DNA from: Streptomyces sp. NBC_00461
Lineage (GTDB): Bacteria; Actinomycetota; Actinomycetes; Streptomycetales; Streptomycetaceae
Assembly: GCF_036013935.1 (NCBI RefSeq)
Contig: NZ_CP107902.1
Location: 10,015,001 to 10,079,000 of the forward strand
Direction of reading: 5' to 3'
Length of the DNA stretch: 64,000 bases
Under the pieces are notes generated by a model that saw only the letters and a program-made list of their open reading frames with translations, did no database searches and was not told the DNA's origin. A program made the position numbers and the translations under genes. Each line of letters begins with the position of its first letter. Positions within the stretch are counted from its first letter, which is position 1. Below are positions 50,416-60,123 of this stretch, one piece after another.

Positions 50416-52311
50416 ATGACTCTGCCCCACACCCCTTCGAGCCCGGCCGACGCCGACCGCACCTTCCAGGTGGATCTGCGCGGCCTCGTCGATCTCCTCT
50501 CCCACCACCTCTACTCCAGCCCTCGCGTCTACCTGCGCGAACTCCTCCAGAACGCGGTGGACGCGCTGACCGCGCGGCACGGCCTCGAACCGGACGCCCC
50601 CGCCGATGCCTCCGCCGACGCCTTCGGCATCCGCGTGTACGCCGACGGTTCGGTGGTGCGCGTCGAGGACGACGGAGTCGGTCTCACCGAGGCCGACGTG
50701 CACACCTTCCTCGCCACGATCGGCCGCAGCAGCAAGCGCGCCATGGGGGTCCCCCCGGCCGAGCCCATTCGAGGCTGGGGGAGGATCGCCGAGCAACGCG
50801 CCGATTTCATCGGCCAGTTCGGCATCGGCCTGCTCTCCTGCTTCCTGGTCGCGGACGAGATCCACGTCCTGAGTCGTTCCGCCCGTACCCCGGACGCGCC
50901 CGCCGTGGAGTGGCGGGGACGCGGCGACGGCAGCTACACCGTCCGCACCCTGCCCGCCTCCGCACGCCCCCGGCCCGGCACCACCGTCACGCTGACGCCG
51001 CGCGCCGAAGCGGCCGAGTGGACCCGGCCGGTACGGGTCCACGAGCTGGCCCGGCACTTCGGTTCCCTGCTGCGTCACCCCGTGACCTTCCACGACGGCA
51101 CGGCCGGCCCGGGCGCACCCGTGAACGCCGAGCCCGCACCCTGGGCGCGTACCCACCCCACACCGGGAACCCGTTCGCGCGCACTGGCCGCATACGGCGA
51201 GGACGTCTTCGGGTTCACGCCGCTGGACACCATCGAGCTGGACCTCCCGGCCGTGGGGCTGAAGGGCATCGCGTGCGTACTGCCCGAGGCCGTACCGGCC
51301 GGACGACGACACGGTCACCGCGTGCACGTCAAGGGCATGCTGCTGTCCGAGCATGCCGAGGAGATCCTGCCGGAGTGGGCGTTCTTCGTCCGCTGCGTCG
51401 TCGACGCCGAGAGCCTGCGCCCGACGGCATCCCGCGAGTCGCTGTACGAGGACGACACCCTCGCCGCGGTCCGTGACGCCCTCGCCGAGCGGCTGCGCGC
51501 GTGGATCGCCCGGACCGCCGCAAGCGACCCGGACCTCCTCGGCCGCTTCCTCCAGGCCCACCACCTGGCCGTGAAGTCCCTCGCCGTGCACGACGACGAG
51601 ATCCTGCGGATGCTGCTGCCCTGGCTGCCGTTCGAGACCACCGACGGGCACGCCACACTGGACGAGTTCGCACGCAGCCATCGCACCGTGCTCGTGACAG
51701 CCAGCGTGGAGGAGTTCCGGCAGGTCGCCGCGATCGCCTCGGCCGCCGGACTCGGCGTCGTCAACGGCGGCTACACCTACGACCGTCAACTGGTCCACCG
51801 GCTGCCGGAGATCAGACCCGAGGTCTCCGTCGCCGACCTCGACCCGGCAACCCTCACCGCCCATCTCGACCCCGTGGACCGGGAGACGGAACTGGCCGCC
51901 GCGGCCTACCTCGCTCAGGCCCGCGACGCCCTCGCCGTCTTCGACTGCGACGTCGCGCTGCGCACCTTCCAGCCCGCCTCCGCCCCGGCCCTCCTCCTGG
52001 ACAGCCGCGAGGCCCGGCACGAGCGCACCCGCTCCCAGCTCGCGCGCGAGCAGCAGGGCGGCCTGTGGGGCGACATCCTCGGCCACCTGCGCCAGGAAGC
52101 CCCGAGGGCCCAGCTGATCCTCAACCAGCTCAATCCGCTGGTCCGTACCGCCGTCACCATCGACGAACCCGAACTGGCCCGCACCAGCGCCGAAGCCCTC
52201 TACGGGCAGGCGGCGATGCTGTCCCGGCGCCCGCTCAGGCCGGCCGAATCGAGCCTGATCAACCGCTCCTTCCTCGACCTCCTCGCCCACGCCCTCCGCA
52301 AGGACAGCTGA
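50416..52311 (+). CDS. HSP90-like (HtpG-related) ATPase
   Basis: 631 residues from ATG 50416; no clear ribosome site. The N-terminal GHKL ATPase has the N-box YLRELLQNAVDA (Glu and Asn for Mg-ATP), VRVEDDGVGLTEADV (DxGxG), and the lid end FIGQFGIGLLSCFLV. The HSP90 middle-domain signature includes SLRPTASRESLYED with its ATP-contacting Arg near 335. The C-terminal ~250 residues differ from HtpG and carry no MEEVD-type tail. It is followed by a TPR protein two bases later. In eukaryotes TPR proteins are HSP90 co-chaperones, so a dedicated chaperone/co-chaperone pair is a fair inference. Confidence 0.9.
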   Translation: MTLPHTPSSPADADRTFQVDLRGLVDLLSHHLYSSPRVYLRELLQNAVDALTARHGLEPDAPADASADAFGIRVYADGSVVRVEDDGVGLTEADVHTFLATIGRSSKRAMGVPPAEPIRGWGRIAEQRADFIGQFGIGLLSCFLVADEIHVLSRSARTPDAPAVEWRGRGDGSYTVRTLPASARPRPGTTVTLTPRAEAAEWTRPVRVHELARHFGSLLRHPVTFHDGTAGPGAPVNAEPAPWARTHPTPGTRSRALAAYGEDVFGFTPLDTIELDLPAVGLKGIACVLPEAVPAGRRHGHRVHVKGMLLSEHAEEILPEWAFFVRCVVDAESLRPTASRESLYEDDTLAAVRDALAERLRAWIARTAASDPDLLGRFLQAHHLAVKSLAVHDDEILRMLLPWLPFETTDGHATLDEFARSHRTVLVTASVEEFRQVAAIASAAGLGVVNGGYTYDRQLVHRLPEIRPEVSVADLDPATLTAHLDPVDRETELAAAAYLAQARDALAVFDCDVALRTFQPASAPALLLDSREARHERTRSQLAREQQGGLWGDILGHLRQEAPRAQLILNQLNPLVRTAVTIDEPELARTSAEALYGQAAMLSRRPLRPAESSLINRSFLDLLAHALRKDS

Positions 52312-52313
52312 CG

Positions 52314-55253
52314 ATGCCGACCGCACCCCTTCCCCGGAACACAGACGAGCTGTACCGGGCACTCCAGGAGAACGACCGGCGCCCCTACGGCCGCACCCGC
52401 ACCGTCACCGCAGAGGAACTCGTCGACGCCGCCGAGCAGTTCGCCGAGCCCGTCCCGCTCGTCCACGCGCTCCTGGAACTCCAGGAGGCGTACACCTACG
52501 GCTCCGAGCCCCGCAAGTCACCCGTCGTCTTCGCCCGCCTGCTCACCCTCTTCGACGAGCAGCCCGACGTCTTCGACGAGCGCCTGCGCCACCAGCTGTT
52601 CTGGCGGTTCAAGTGGGTGGCCAACGCCCTGCGCGCCCTGCCCGAGGTACCGCTGAGCAGCCTGCGGCAGTGGCAGACGGAGATGCGCGACCGGTACGAG
52701 AAGGCCGGCCTCGGCCTGCAGCCGTACTACGGACAGGCCTACCAACTCGCCGCCCACATCGGCGAGGACACCACCCGCGCCTACGAGCTGTGGGCGGCCC
52801 GCAGCCGCACCCGGCTCAGCGACTGCGAGGCCTGCGAGATCTGCGAGCAGGCCCTCCACCACCTGACGACCGGCGACGACGAACGGGCGCTGCGCACCTG
52901 GGAGCCCGTCCTGGCCGGGAAGGAATCCTGCCAGGAGGAGCCCGCCCGCTCCGTCTCGTACGCCCTGCTGCCCCTGCTGCGCACCGGACGCACCGACCGG
53001 GCCCGCGAGCTGCACCTCGCCGGTTACCGCGGCTGCCGCCGCAACCCCTCGATGCCCGGGGAGGTCGGCCGGCACCTGGAATTCTGTGCGCTGACCGGCA
53101 ACGAGGCACGCGGCCTGGAGCTGCTCGCCGAAAACCGGAACCTGTTCGACGAGGTCGACTCGCCGCTGGACGTGCTCAGCTTCCTCACCGGCGTGGAGGT
53201 CCTCCTCCAGCGTGTCGAACTCCTCGGCCACGGTGGACTGCCCGCCGCCGGATACGCGGGCCGCACCTGGACGGTGGCCGGCCTGCGCGCCGAGATACGG
53301 GACCGTGCCGACGAACTCGCCGCCCGATTCGACGCCCGCAACAACACCAGCGCCCACACCGACCGCCGCACGGCCCGCCTCAAGCGCGCGCCGCTCCTGG
53401 ACGCGCTGGAACTGACCCTGCGCACCCGCAGCCTCGGCACCGTCGCCCCGGCCGTCCAGGCTGCCCCGCCCGCCGCTCCCGCGGCCACCACCGCACCCGA
53501 GCCGCTGCCCGAACTCATCCTTCGGGCAAGGGCGTTGAGCGAGCAGGGACACCCTGACGCACAGGCCTGCTGGACGCGCCTGCGCACGCTGGTCGCCGCC
53601 CCCGACTACACCCACCCCGACGACGCGGCCGTGGGCCCGCTCGCCCGCCTGCGCGCCGACCTGCTGACCGAGGATGCGAGCGCGGCGGGCGAGAAGGACC
53701 AGTTCACCGTCGCGGCAGCCCTCCACGAGCAGGCCGCGGGCCTGTACGACGACGCCGGGGAGCCGGGGCACGCGGCGCTCGCCCGCGCCTGCGCCCTGGT
53801 CGCCATCGCAGAGACCCCTGGGCAGGGCGCTGACGGAGCAGAGACGAAGACCGCCGCGCTCACCGCAGCACACGCGTCCCTCGTCGGCCTCCACGAGAAG
53901 ACATCCGGCCTCACCCCCTACCAGGAGGTCCGTCTGCTGCGACTGCGGGCGACCGTGCTCGGCCTGCGACTTCAGGCGTCGCGGAACGAGGAGCACGTCG
54001 CGCCGGTCCTCGCCGAGGCCGACCTGCTGCACGAATTCGCCACCCGGTACGACGTCGTCGGGCAGATCTCCGGCGCCCTGCTGCTGCGGGCCGGCACCCA
54101 CGCCCTCTCCGGCGACCTGCCCGCCGCGGTCACCGAGATCGACGCCCTCCGGGACCGGCTTGAGGCACACGGCCCCGCCTGGCACCTGCCCCGCACGCTC
54201 GGACTGCGAGGCCGGTTCCAGCTGGGCCTGCGAGACGCGCAGGCAGCCCACACGGACCTGGCCGAGGCTCTTCGCCTGGCCGCCGAGTGGCCCGCCAAAA
54301 CGGTCGGCACCGCCCGCCTGCACGCTGATCTGGCCGAGGCCTGCCTGCACCTGGGCCGCCCGGACGAGGCACTGCGGCACCTCACGCGCTCCGCGGAACT
54401 GGAACTGCGCCACGGAAACCGCACGGAGGCGTTCTGCACCTACAGCAACGCGGCCCAGCTCAGCCTCGACCTGGGCCGGGTCGAGGACTGCATCGCGCTG
54501 CTCGACTCGCTTCTGACCGAACCGGACGTCGCGTCGGGGGAGTTGGACGACCGGCTCGCCGCCCAGCTGCGCCTGACCCGCGCCCGCGCGCTGCACGCGG
54601 GCGATGACCTGAAGGCCGCCACGGCGGAGTTCGCCGCCCTCGCGGCCGAGTCGGCAGGCTGGGACGACGACCCGGGAAGCCACGCCATGATCGCCGCGGA
54701 GACGGCCGTACTCCTCGGTGAGTCCGGCGAGTTCGACCGCGCCCGCGAGGCCGTCGACCAGGCACTCGCCGCCCACGTCCACGAGCCGCGCTACGAGCAG
54801 CTCAGCAACTGCCTGCGCGAACTCGCCCGCCTCAAGGCGAACCAGCACGGCCCCGACGGCCTGGCCGACGCCCTCGCCTTCCTCGCCGACGCCGGCCGGG
54901 TCGCGGACGAGGCCCGCGCCGCCGCCTTCGAGGCCCGCGGCCGTTCCCTGGACACCGCGCTGGCCTACGAACACGGTCGGGTCAACGCCTACGCCGGTCA
55001 GCACGAGGACGCCTTGGCCGCCCTGGACAAGGCACTCGCGCTGCTCGGCGAGCCGGGGCCACAGGACGACCACGCCGGCGAGTGGGCCGAGTGCGTCCGT
55101 CTCGCCGGTGCCGTGGAAGGGCTCTACCTGAAACGTCCTGCCCCCGCGCTCACCCGCCTCGACGCGGCGGTCACCCGCCTGACCGCCCTGGGCCACACCG
55201 AGGAAACCGAACCGCTCACCTCCTTGGCGACCCGTCTGCGCGACGAACAGTGA
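52314..55253 (+). CDS. Giant TPR protein coupled to the HSP90-like gene
   Basis: 979 residues from ATG 52314, two bases after the HSP90-like stop. The N-terminal ~370 residues are helical with a Cys cluster (RLSDCEACEICEQALHHL near 165-180, and KESCQEE), possibly a metal site. A Pro/Ala/Thr linker (~385-400) leads to ~560 residues of TPR-like helices (DAQAAHTDLAEALRLAAEW, RPDEALRHLTRSAELE, HEDALAALDKALALLGEPG). There is no signal peptide or membrane helix. Translation is tied to that of the HSP90-like protein, so the two probably act together. No nuclease, TIR or other effector domain is obvious. Confidence 0.88.
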   Translation: MPTAPLPRNTDELYRALQENDRRPYGRTRTVTAEELVDAAEQFAEPVPLVHALLELQEAYTYGSEPRKSPVVFARLLTLFDEQPDVFDERLRHQLFWRFKWVANALRALPEVPLSSLRQWQTEMRDRYEKAGLGLQPYYGQAYQLAAHIGEDTTRAYELWAARSRTRLSDCEACEICEQALHHLTTGDDERALRTWEPVLAGKESCQEEPARSVSYALLPLLRTGRTDRARELHLAGYRGCRRNPSMPGEVGRHLEFCALTGNEARGLELLAENRNLFDEVDSPLDVLSFLTGVEVLLQRVELLGHGGLPAAGYAGRTWTVAGLRAEIRDRADELAARFDARNNTSAHTDRRTARLKRAPLLDALELTLRTRSLGTVAPAVQAAPPAAPAATTAPEPLPELILRARALSEQGHPDAQACWTRLRTLVAAPDYTHPDDAAVGPLARLRADLLTEDASAAGEKDQFTVAAALHEQAAGLYDDAGEPGHAALARACALVAIAETPGQGADGAETKTAALTAAHASLVGLHEKTSGLTPYQEVRLLRLRATVLGLRLQASRNEEHVAPVLAEADLLHEFATRYDVVGQISGALLLRAGTHALSGDLPAAVTEIDALRDRLEAHGPAWHLPRTLGLRGRFQLGLRDAQAAHTDLAEALRLAAEWPAKTVGTARLHADLAEACLHLGRPDEALRHLTRSAELELRHGNRTEAFCTYSNAAQLSLDLGRVEDCIALLDSLLTEPDVASGELDDRLAAQLRLTRARALHAGDDLKAATAEFAALAAESAGWDDDPGSHAMIAAETAVLLGESGEFDRAREAVDQALAAHVHEPRYEQLSNCLRELARLKANQHGPDGLADALAFLADAGRVADEARAAAFEARGRSLDTALAYEHGRVNAYAGQHEDALAALDKALALLGEPGPQDDHAGEWAECVRLAGAVEGLYLKRPAPALTRLDAAVTRLTALGHTEETEPLTSLATRLRDEQ

Positions 55254-55459
55254 TCCACAGGTAGTGGCGTGGTGCCGGGTCGGGCTGTCGACCCGGCACC
55301 ACGACCCCGTCGTGGCTGTCCACCGTGGGCTGTCCACCAGGGAGCGGCCGGGGCTGGCAGGGGCACGGCAGGGAGTCGGGCAGCCAGGCGGGCGTGATGT
55401 GGCACTCCGGACCTGCGGGTTCGGACGAGCGCGACGGCCGACTTCGATCCTTCACCGGG

Positions 55460-55830
55460 TTTGCGACAGCCGCGGGCGAGCAGAGCACGGCCGCAATGCT
55501 GATGCTCGGGCTGTCGCTGGGGTGCCTGCGCGGCACCATGTCCGCGACACTGCCGGCACTGTTCCCGACCCAGGTGCGCTACGGCCCCCTGTCCATCGGC
55601 TACAACCTCGCTGTCTCCCTGTTCGGCGGCACCACCCCCTTCGTCATCACCGCGCTGATCTCCGTGACCGGGAACGACCTCATGCCCGCCTTCTACGTGA
55701 TGGCCGCGTCCGTCGTCGGTGTGATCGCCGTGGCGTGCATGCGGGAGACGGCACGACGGCCTCTGGCCGCCTCGCCGCCCTCCGTGGCCACCCCGAGGAG
55801 GCCGCCCGCATGGTGGAGAGCCGGGCACCG
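55460..55830 (+). pseudogene. C-terminal relic of an MHS-type MFS transporter
   Basis: About 120 residues match the end of proline/betaine-type metabolite:H+ symporters: CLRGTMSATLPALFPTQVRY, then LSIGYNLAVSLFGGTTPFVI, then VIAVACMRETARRPL. At least two-thirds of the gene is missing upstream. The stretch follows the HSP90-TPR pair directly and ends against the DHA2 exporter. Confidence 0.75.
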
Positions 55831-55919
55831 ACGCCGAGGTTCTGACGCGCGCGTGGTGTGCCCTCCGCCGGGCGGGAACCCTGATGCAATCAGGTCGACA
55901 CACAGGCGAAGGAGAAGCG

Positions 55920-57398
55920 GTGCCGACGCAGGCTGACGCCGACGGACCCGACCCACGGCGCTGGAAGGCGCTGTGGGTCACGCTGGTGGCCGGGTTCATG
56001 AGCCTGCTGGACGTGACGATCGTGGCGGTCGCGCTCCCGTCCATGCAGCGCGACCTGCACGCTTCGGCACCCGCCATCCAGTGGGTGGTCTCCGGCTACG
56101 CCCTCACCTTCGCCCTGGTCCTGGTGACCGCCGGCCGCGTCGGTGACGCGATCGGCAGGCGCCGTATCTTCCTGCTGGCCCTGGCGGCCTTCGTCCTGTG
56201 CAGCGCGGCGGCGGGCGCGGCACCCGGCATCGCGTTCCTGATCGCCGCCCGCCTCGCCCAGGGCGTCGCGGCGGGCTGCCTCGCCCCGCAGAACTCCGCC
56301 CTCATCCAGCAGATGTTCAGAGGAGCCGAACGCGGGCGCGCCTTCGGTCTGTTCGGCGCCGTCGTGGGCATCTCCAGCGCCGTGGGCCCGATCGTGGGCG
56401 GCCTCATCCTGACACTCGCCGACGGCCCTCAGGGCTGGCGCTGGATCTTCTACGTCAATGTCCCGGTCGGCGCCGTCGCCCTGCTGCTTGGCATGCGGCT
56501 GCTGCCCAGGACGGCCCCCGGCCGCCGGGAGCCACTCGACCTGGGCGGCGTCGCCCTCCTCGGGTGCGGGGTCCTGGCGCTGATGCTGCCGCTGGTCCTG
56601 GCCGAGTCGGGCGGCGTAGGACGACTGTGGTGGCTGTTCCCGGTGGGGGCGGCCTTGCTGGCCGGCTTCGTACGGTGGGAGCGGCGCGTCGCCGCCGGCA
56701 ACGGCCAACCGCTGCTGGACCCCCGGCTCGTCACGACCACACGCGGCTATGCCGTCGGCGCGGCCATCGCCACGCTGTACTTCGTCGGCTTCAGCGGAGT
56801 GTGGCTGGTCTTCGCCCTCTACTTCCAGAACGGCCTCGACTACTCGCCCCTGCGCTCAGGACTGGCGGTGACGCCGTTCGCGATCGGATCGGCCTGCGCG
56901 GCGGCACTGGCAGGCCGCCTCGTGGACCGATGGGGCCGCCTGCTGACCGTGTGCGGCCTGGTCGGCGTGACGCTGGGCCTGGGCGGCACCGCGCTGATCC
57001 TCCTCCTGGCACCCGCCCACGTGGCCGCCTGGCTCACCGTGCCCGTGCTGTTCGCAGGCGGCCTGGGCAGCGGATGTGTCATCTCCCCGAACATCACCAT
57101 GACCCTGCGCGATGTACCGGTGCGCATGGCCGGCGCGGCCGGCGGCGCCCTGCAGACCGGGCAGCGGCTCGGCGGATCGGTGGGCACGGCGGCGCTGCCC
57201 GGCCTCTTCTACGTCGTGCTGGGCGCCGGCGCCCACGACTACCGCACCGCCGTGGCGACCGCCGTCGGCCTCGGCATCCTCCCCGTCGTGTGCTCGCTCA
57301 CCCTCGCGGTCCACGACTGGCGCCACGATCGCCGCGCCGACCGGCACCAGAGTCCACCGGACGTCTCGCACGGCCACTCGCACGCGGGTCAGGGCTGA
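55920..57398 (+). CDS. DHA2-family MFS drug exporter (EmrB/QacA type)
   Basis: 492 residues from GTG 55920, with AAGGAG six bases upstream. Motif A-like GRVGDAIGRRRIFLLAL, motif C-like AVGPIVGGLILTLAD, and the first-helix motif LDVTIVAVALPSMQRDL are all present. About 12-14 membrane segments are visible. It should export a hydrophobic compound by proton antiport. No TetR/MarR regulator is adjacent. Confidence 0.9.
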   Translation: MPTQADADGPDPRRWKALWVTLVAGFMSLLDVTIVAVALPSMQRDLHASAPAIQWVVSGYALTFALVLVTAGRVGDAIGRRRIFLLALAAFVLCSAAAGAAPGIAFLIAARLAQGVAAGCLAPQNSALIQQMFRGAERGRAFGLFGAVVGISSAVGPIVGGLILTLADGPQGWRWIFYVNVPVGAVALLLGMRLLPRTAPGRREPLDLGGVALLGCGVLALMLPLVLAESGGVGRLWWLFPVGAALLAGFVRWERRVAAGNGQPLLDPRLVTTTRGYAVGAAIATLYFVGFSGVWLVFALYFQNGLDYSPLRSGLAVTPFAIGSACAAALAGRLVDRWGRLLTVCGLVGVTLGLGGTALILLLAPAHVAAWLTVPVLFAGGLGSGCVISPNITMTLRDVPVRMAGAAGGALQTGQRLGGSVGTAALPGLFYVVLGAGAHDYRTAVATAVGLGILPVVCSLTLAVHDWRHDRRADRHQSPPDVSHGHSHAGQG

Positions 57399-57591
57399 GG
57401 CACGTAGCGGCTGCGGGAGCCGTGTGCCGCGTGCCTACCTGCGTCGGCGAACATGGTGCGGCGAATGCCCAGGGTGTCGCCGGTGACCGGCACATGTCGT
57501 CGCCGGCCGGGATCGCGGCTCTCCGTAGGGATCGATCCCGGCCCGGCGTCGCCTCAGACACCGGCGTGGCTCCGAAGGAGTGGACTCAGCC

Positions 57592-57603
57592 GATATACAT
57601 ATC
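57592..57603. promoter_or_regulatory. AT-rich palindrome upstream of the beta-lactamase-type gene
   Basis: GATATACATATC, a perfect 5-bp inverted repeat with a 2-base centre, AT-rich in otherwise ~70% GC sequence, 77 bases upstream of the ATG at 57680. It could be an operator or -10 region. The rest of the gap 57399-57679 shows nothing I can support. Confidence 0.35.
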
Positions 57604-57679
57604 GCAGAGGGGCCTTCGCGACGCATTGCCAATGATGATGTTGCCGCCCGAGCCCGGTAACTGGAAGAGGCGCCCCGAC

Positions 57680-58966
57680 ATGCGACGTACCCCTCACCGC
57701 CGTCTGCTTGCCGCAGCGCTCGTCGCGTCGGCTGTTCTGGTTCCGATGGCGGCAGCTCCCGCCACGGCCGTCCACGCCAAGAGCGTTGACCGGCAAGACC
57801 CGTACGACCGGCAGGACCGGAACGACTACCCGCCGGGCGGTCTCGGCCCCGAGGTCACCGCCCGACTGGACGAGACGATCGAGGATGTCCGTCGGCGGGC
57901 AGGCATCCCCGGCGTCATCGTCGGCCTGTGGATGCCGGGCCAGGGAAGCTATGTCCGCGCGACCGGCGTCGCCGACACCGTCACCCGCAGGCCGATGACC
58001 ACCAGCCCCTTCGTGCGGATCGGCAGCGAGACGAAGACCTTCACGGTCACCGCCCTGCTCGAGCTCGTGGACGATCATCGGGTACGACTGGACGACCCGA
58101 TCTCCCGTTACGTGCACGGCGTCCCTGACGGTGACCGGATCACCCTGCGTCAGCTCGCCGAGATGCGCAGCGGCCTGTTCCCGTACACCTCCGATCCGGA
58201 CTTCACGCATGACCTGCTGAGCAACCCGACGCGCTTCTTCACCCCTCGGGAAGTACTCGCGTACGGCTTCAGACACGCGAACACCTTCGCGCCGGGCACG
58301 CAGTTCCAGTACTCCAACACCAACCTCGTCCTGCTCGGCCTGGTGATCGAGAAGGTGAGTGGTCACCGGCTCGCCGACTTCATCGCTACGCGGGTGCTCC
58401 GGCCGGCCAGGCTGAGCCACACGTTTCTCCCGCAGGGGGCGGAGTTCCCCGAGCCGCATCCCCACGGCTACACCGACCAGACGCTGAGCGGTGCGGTCGC
58501 CGACGCTACGGACTGGAACCCCAGCTGGGCCTGGGCGGCCGGAGCGATGATCTCGAACCTGCACGACCTGCGCCGCTGGGCGGAAATCGTCGCGACCGGG
58601 AAACTGCTCAGCCCGCAGACCCAAGCTCAGCGCCTCAAGACGTTGCCGACCGGATTCCCCGGCACCAGCTACGGCCTCGGCATCTTCGAGACCAACGGGT
58701 GGATCGGGCACAACGGCTCCATCCCCGGCTACGAAACCGTGACCGTCCATCTTCCTTCGCGGAAGGCCACTCTGGTCATCATGATCAACACGGACTCCAC
58801 CAGCGAGGGCCAGGAACCGTCCACGCTGCTGGCCCGGGCGATCACGGCGGTCGTCACCCCGGACAACGTCTACGACGGCGCGGTTGTCACGCGTGCCTCG
58901 CGCCAGACGAACGGCCCGGTGGCCGGCAAGGTGAATCGAGATCGGACAGGCCTGCATCACCTGTGA
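57680..58966 (+). CDS. Secreted serine beta-lactamase/D-Ala-D-Ala carboxypeptidase-family protein
   Basis: 428 residues from ATG 57680. The signal peptide (RRLLAAALVASAVLVPMAAA, cleavage near ATAVHA) covers ~38 residues. The active-site SxxK is IGSETKTF (Ser near residue 116), the second motif is FQYSNTN (Tyr-x-Asn), and the third is IGHNGSIPG (HxG). This is the class C/peptidase S12 pattern, as in Streptomyces R61 DD-peptidase. It probably acts on peptidoglycan peptides or as an esterase, and antibiotic resistance is not implied by sequence alone. Confidence 0.92.
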   Translation: MRRTPHRRLLAAALVASAVLVPMAAAPATAVHAKSVDRQDPYDRQDRNDYPPGGLGPEVTARLDETIEDVRRRAGIPGVIVGLWMPGQGSYVRATGVADTVTRRPMTTSPFVRIGSETKTFTVTALLELVDDHRVRLDDPISRYVHGVPDGDRITLRQLAEMRSGLFPYTSDPDFTHDLLSNPTRFFTPREVLAYGFRHANTFAPGTQFQYSNTNLVLLGLVIEKVSGHRLADFIATRVLRPARLSHTFLPQGAEFPEPHPHGYTDQTLSGAVADATDWNPSWAWAAGAMISNLHDLRRWAEIVATGKLLSPQTQAQRLKTLPTGFPGTSYGLGIFETNGWIGHNGSIPGYETVTVHLPSRKATLVIMINTDSTSEGQEPSTLLARAITAVVTPDNVYDGAVVTRASRQTNGPVAGKVNRDRTGLHHL

Positions 58967-59068
58967 GACGTCTCTGTTCGTGGACGGTCCCACAGCCCTC
59001 GCGTGCGCGATCTACAGTGGACCCTCCCCCGGCGGAGAGGCCGGCTGCACAGGAAACGGTGTTGATCG

Positions 59069-59914
59069 GTGGTTACCGTCGCGTATCAGGGTGAGTTCGG
59101 CTCCAATTCGGCGGCGGCCACGCAGAGCCTGTTTCCCGACGGCACGCAGATGCCGTGCACGAGTTTCGAGCAGGCACTGGACGCGGTGACTCTCGGCAGC
59201 GTCGATCTGGCGGTGATCCCGGTGGACAACTCCGCCGCCGGCCGGGTGGCGGACGTGCACCACCTGCTGCCGGAGTCGGGCCTGTTCGTCATCGGCGAGT
59301 ACTTCCTGGCCATCCACTTCGACCTGATGGGCGTACCGGGGACGTCGTTGGCCGACGTCGAGTGCGTGCGCAGCCACGTGCATGCCTTGGGACAGTGCCG
59401 GAAGGTGCTGCGGGAGGGCGGCTGGCGCACGCTGGTCTCCGATGACACCGCGGGTGCCGCCCGCGAGGTGGCGGAGCTGGGCGACGTGCGGCACGCGGCA
59501 CTGGCCCCGCCTGCCGCGGCCCGGCACCATGGCCTGACGGTGCTGCGCGAGGGCGTCGAGGACGATCCGGACAACACCACGCGGTTCGTGGTCCTGTCCC
59601 GCGAGGCCGCCTTCGCGCCGGTCACGGACGAGCCGACGATGACGAGCCTCTTCTTCGCCGTGCGGAACATTCCCAGTGCGCTCTACAAGGCCCTGGGCGG
59701 TTTCGCCAGCAGCGCGGTGAACCTCACGAAGATCGAGAGCTATCAGATGGCGGCCGGGTTCAATCCCAGTTGCTTCTACGTGGAGATCGAGGGCCACCCG
59801 GAACAGCCCCATGTCGCGCTGGCCCTGCAGGAGTTGCGCTTCTTCTCCAGCGAGGTCCGGATTCTGGGCGTGTATGCGGCACACCCTCACCGCGTACGGG
59901 AACGCATCGGCTGA
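59069..59914 (+). CDS. pheA: Prephenate dehydratase with ACT domain
   Basis: 281 residues from GTG 59069. The catalytic domain shows VAYQGEFGSNSAAA, AVIPVDNSAAGRV and the signature NTTRFVVLSRE (Thr-Arg-Phe near residue 172). The ACT domain (SLFFAVRNIPSALYKALGGF) has IESYQ where the phenylalanine-binding ESRP motif usually stands, so feedback control may be altered. It converts prephenate to phenylpyruvate. It is unlikely to be the only pheA of the genome. Confidence 0.9.
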   Translation: MVTVAYQGEFGSNSAAATQSLFPDGTQMPCTSFEQALDAVTLGSVDLAVIPVDNSAAGRVADVHHLLPESGLFVIGEYFLAIHFDLMGVPGTSLADVECVRSHVHALGQCRKVLREGGWRTLVSDDTAGAAREVAELGDVRHAALAPPAAARHHGLTVLREGVEDDPDNTTRFVVLSREAAFAPVTDEPTMTSLFFAVRNIPSALYKALGGFASSAVNLTKIESYQMAAGFNPSCFYVEIEGHPEQPHVALALQELRFFSSEVRILGVYAAHPHRVRERIG

Positions 59915-60123
59915 GCGCCGCCCGCGGCCGTCGGCGCGCGGCCACGGGCTTGAGGCACGTCACTGCGCCTGCGTCGGCTGCGAGTGAGCATGCTCAGGCT
60001 GGCCTGCGTCAGGAGCAGGTGACGCGTTCGCGCTGCGACGCCCCTGCCGAGCTGGCACCGTGGGTGCCGGGCCGCGCCGTTTCCCGGTCGTGCCCCACCG
60101 TCCCCGTCCAAGGAGCCGATGTC

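Noticed and set aside
52518..55337. A 939-residue minus-strand open frame antisense to the TPR gene
   Set aside because: It is rich in Gly, Arg, Val and Gln with no domain, and the plus-strand frame has clear TPR repeats and GC3 bias. Long antisense frames are normal in high-GC DNA.
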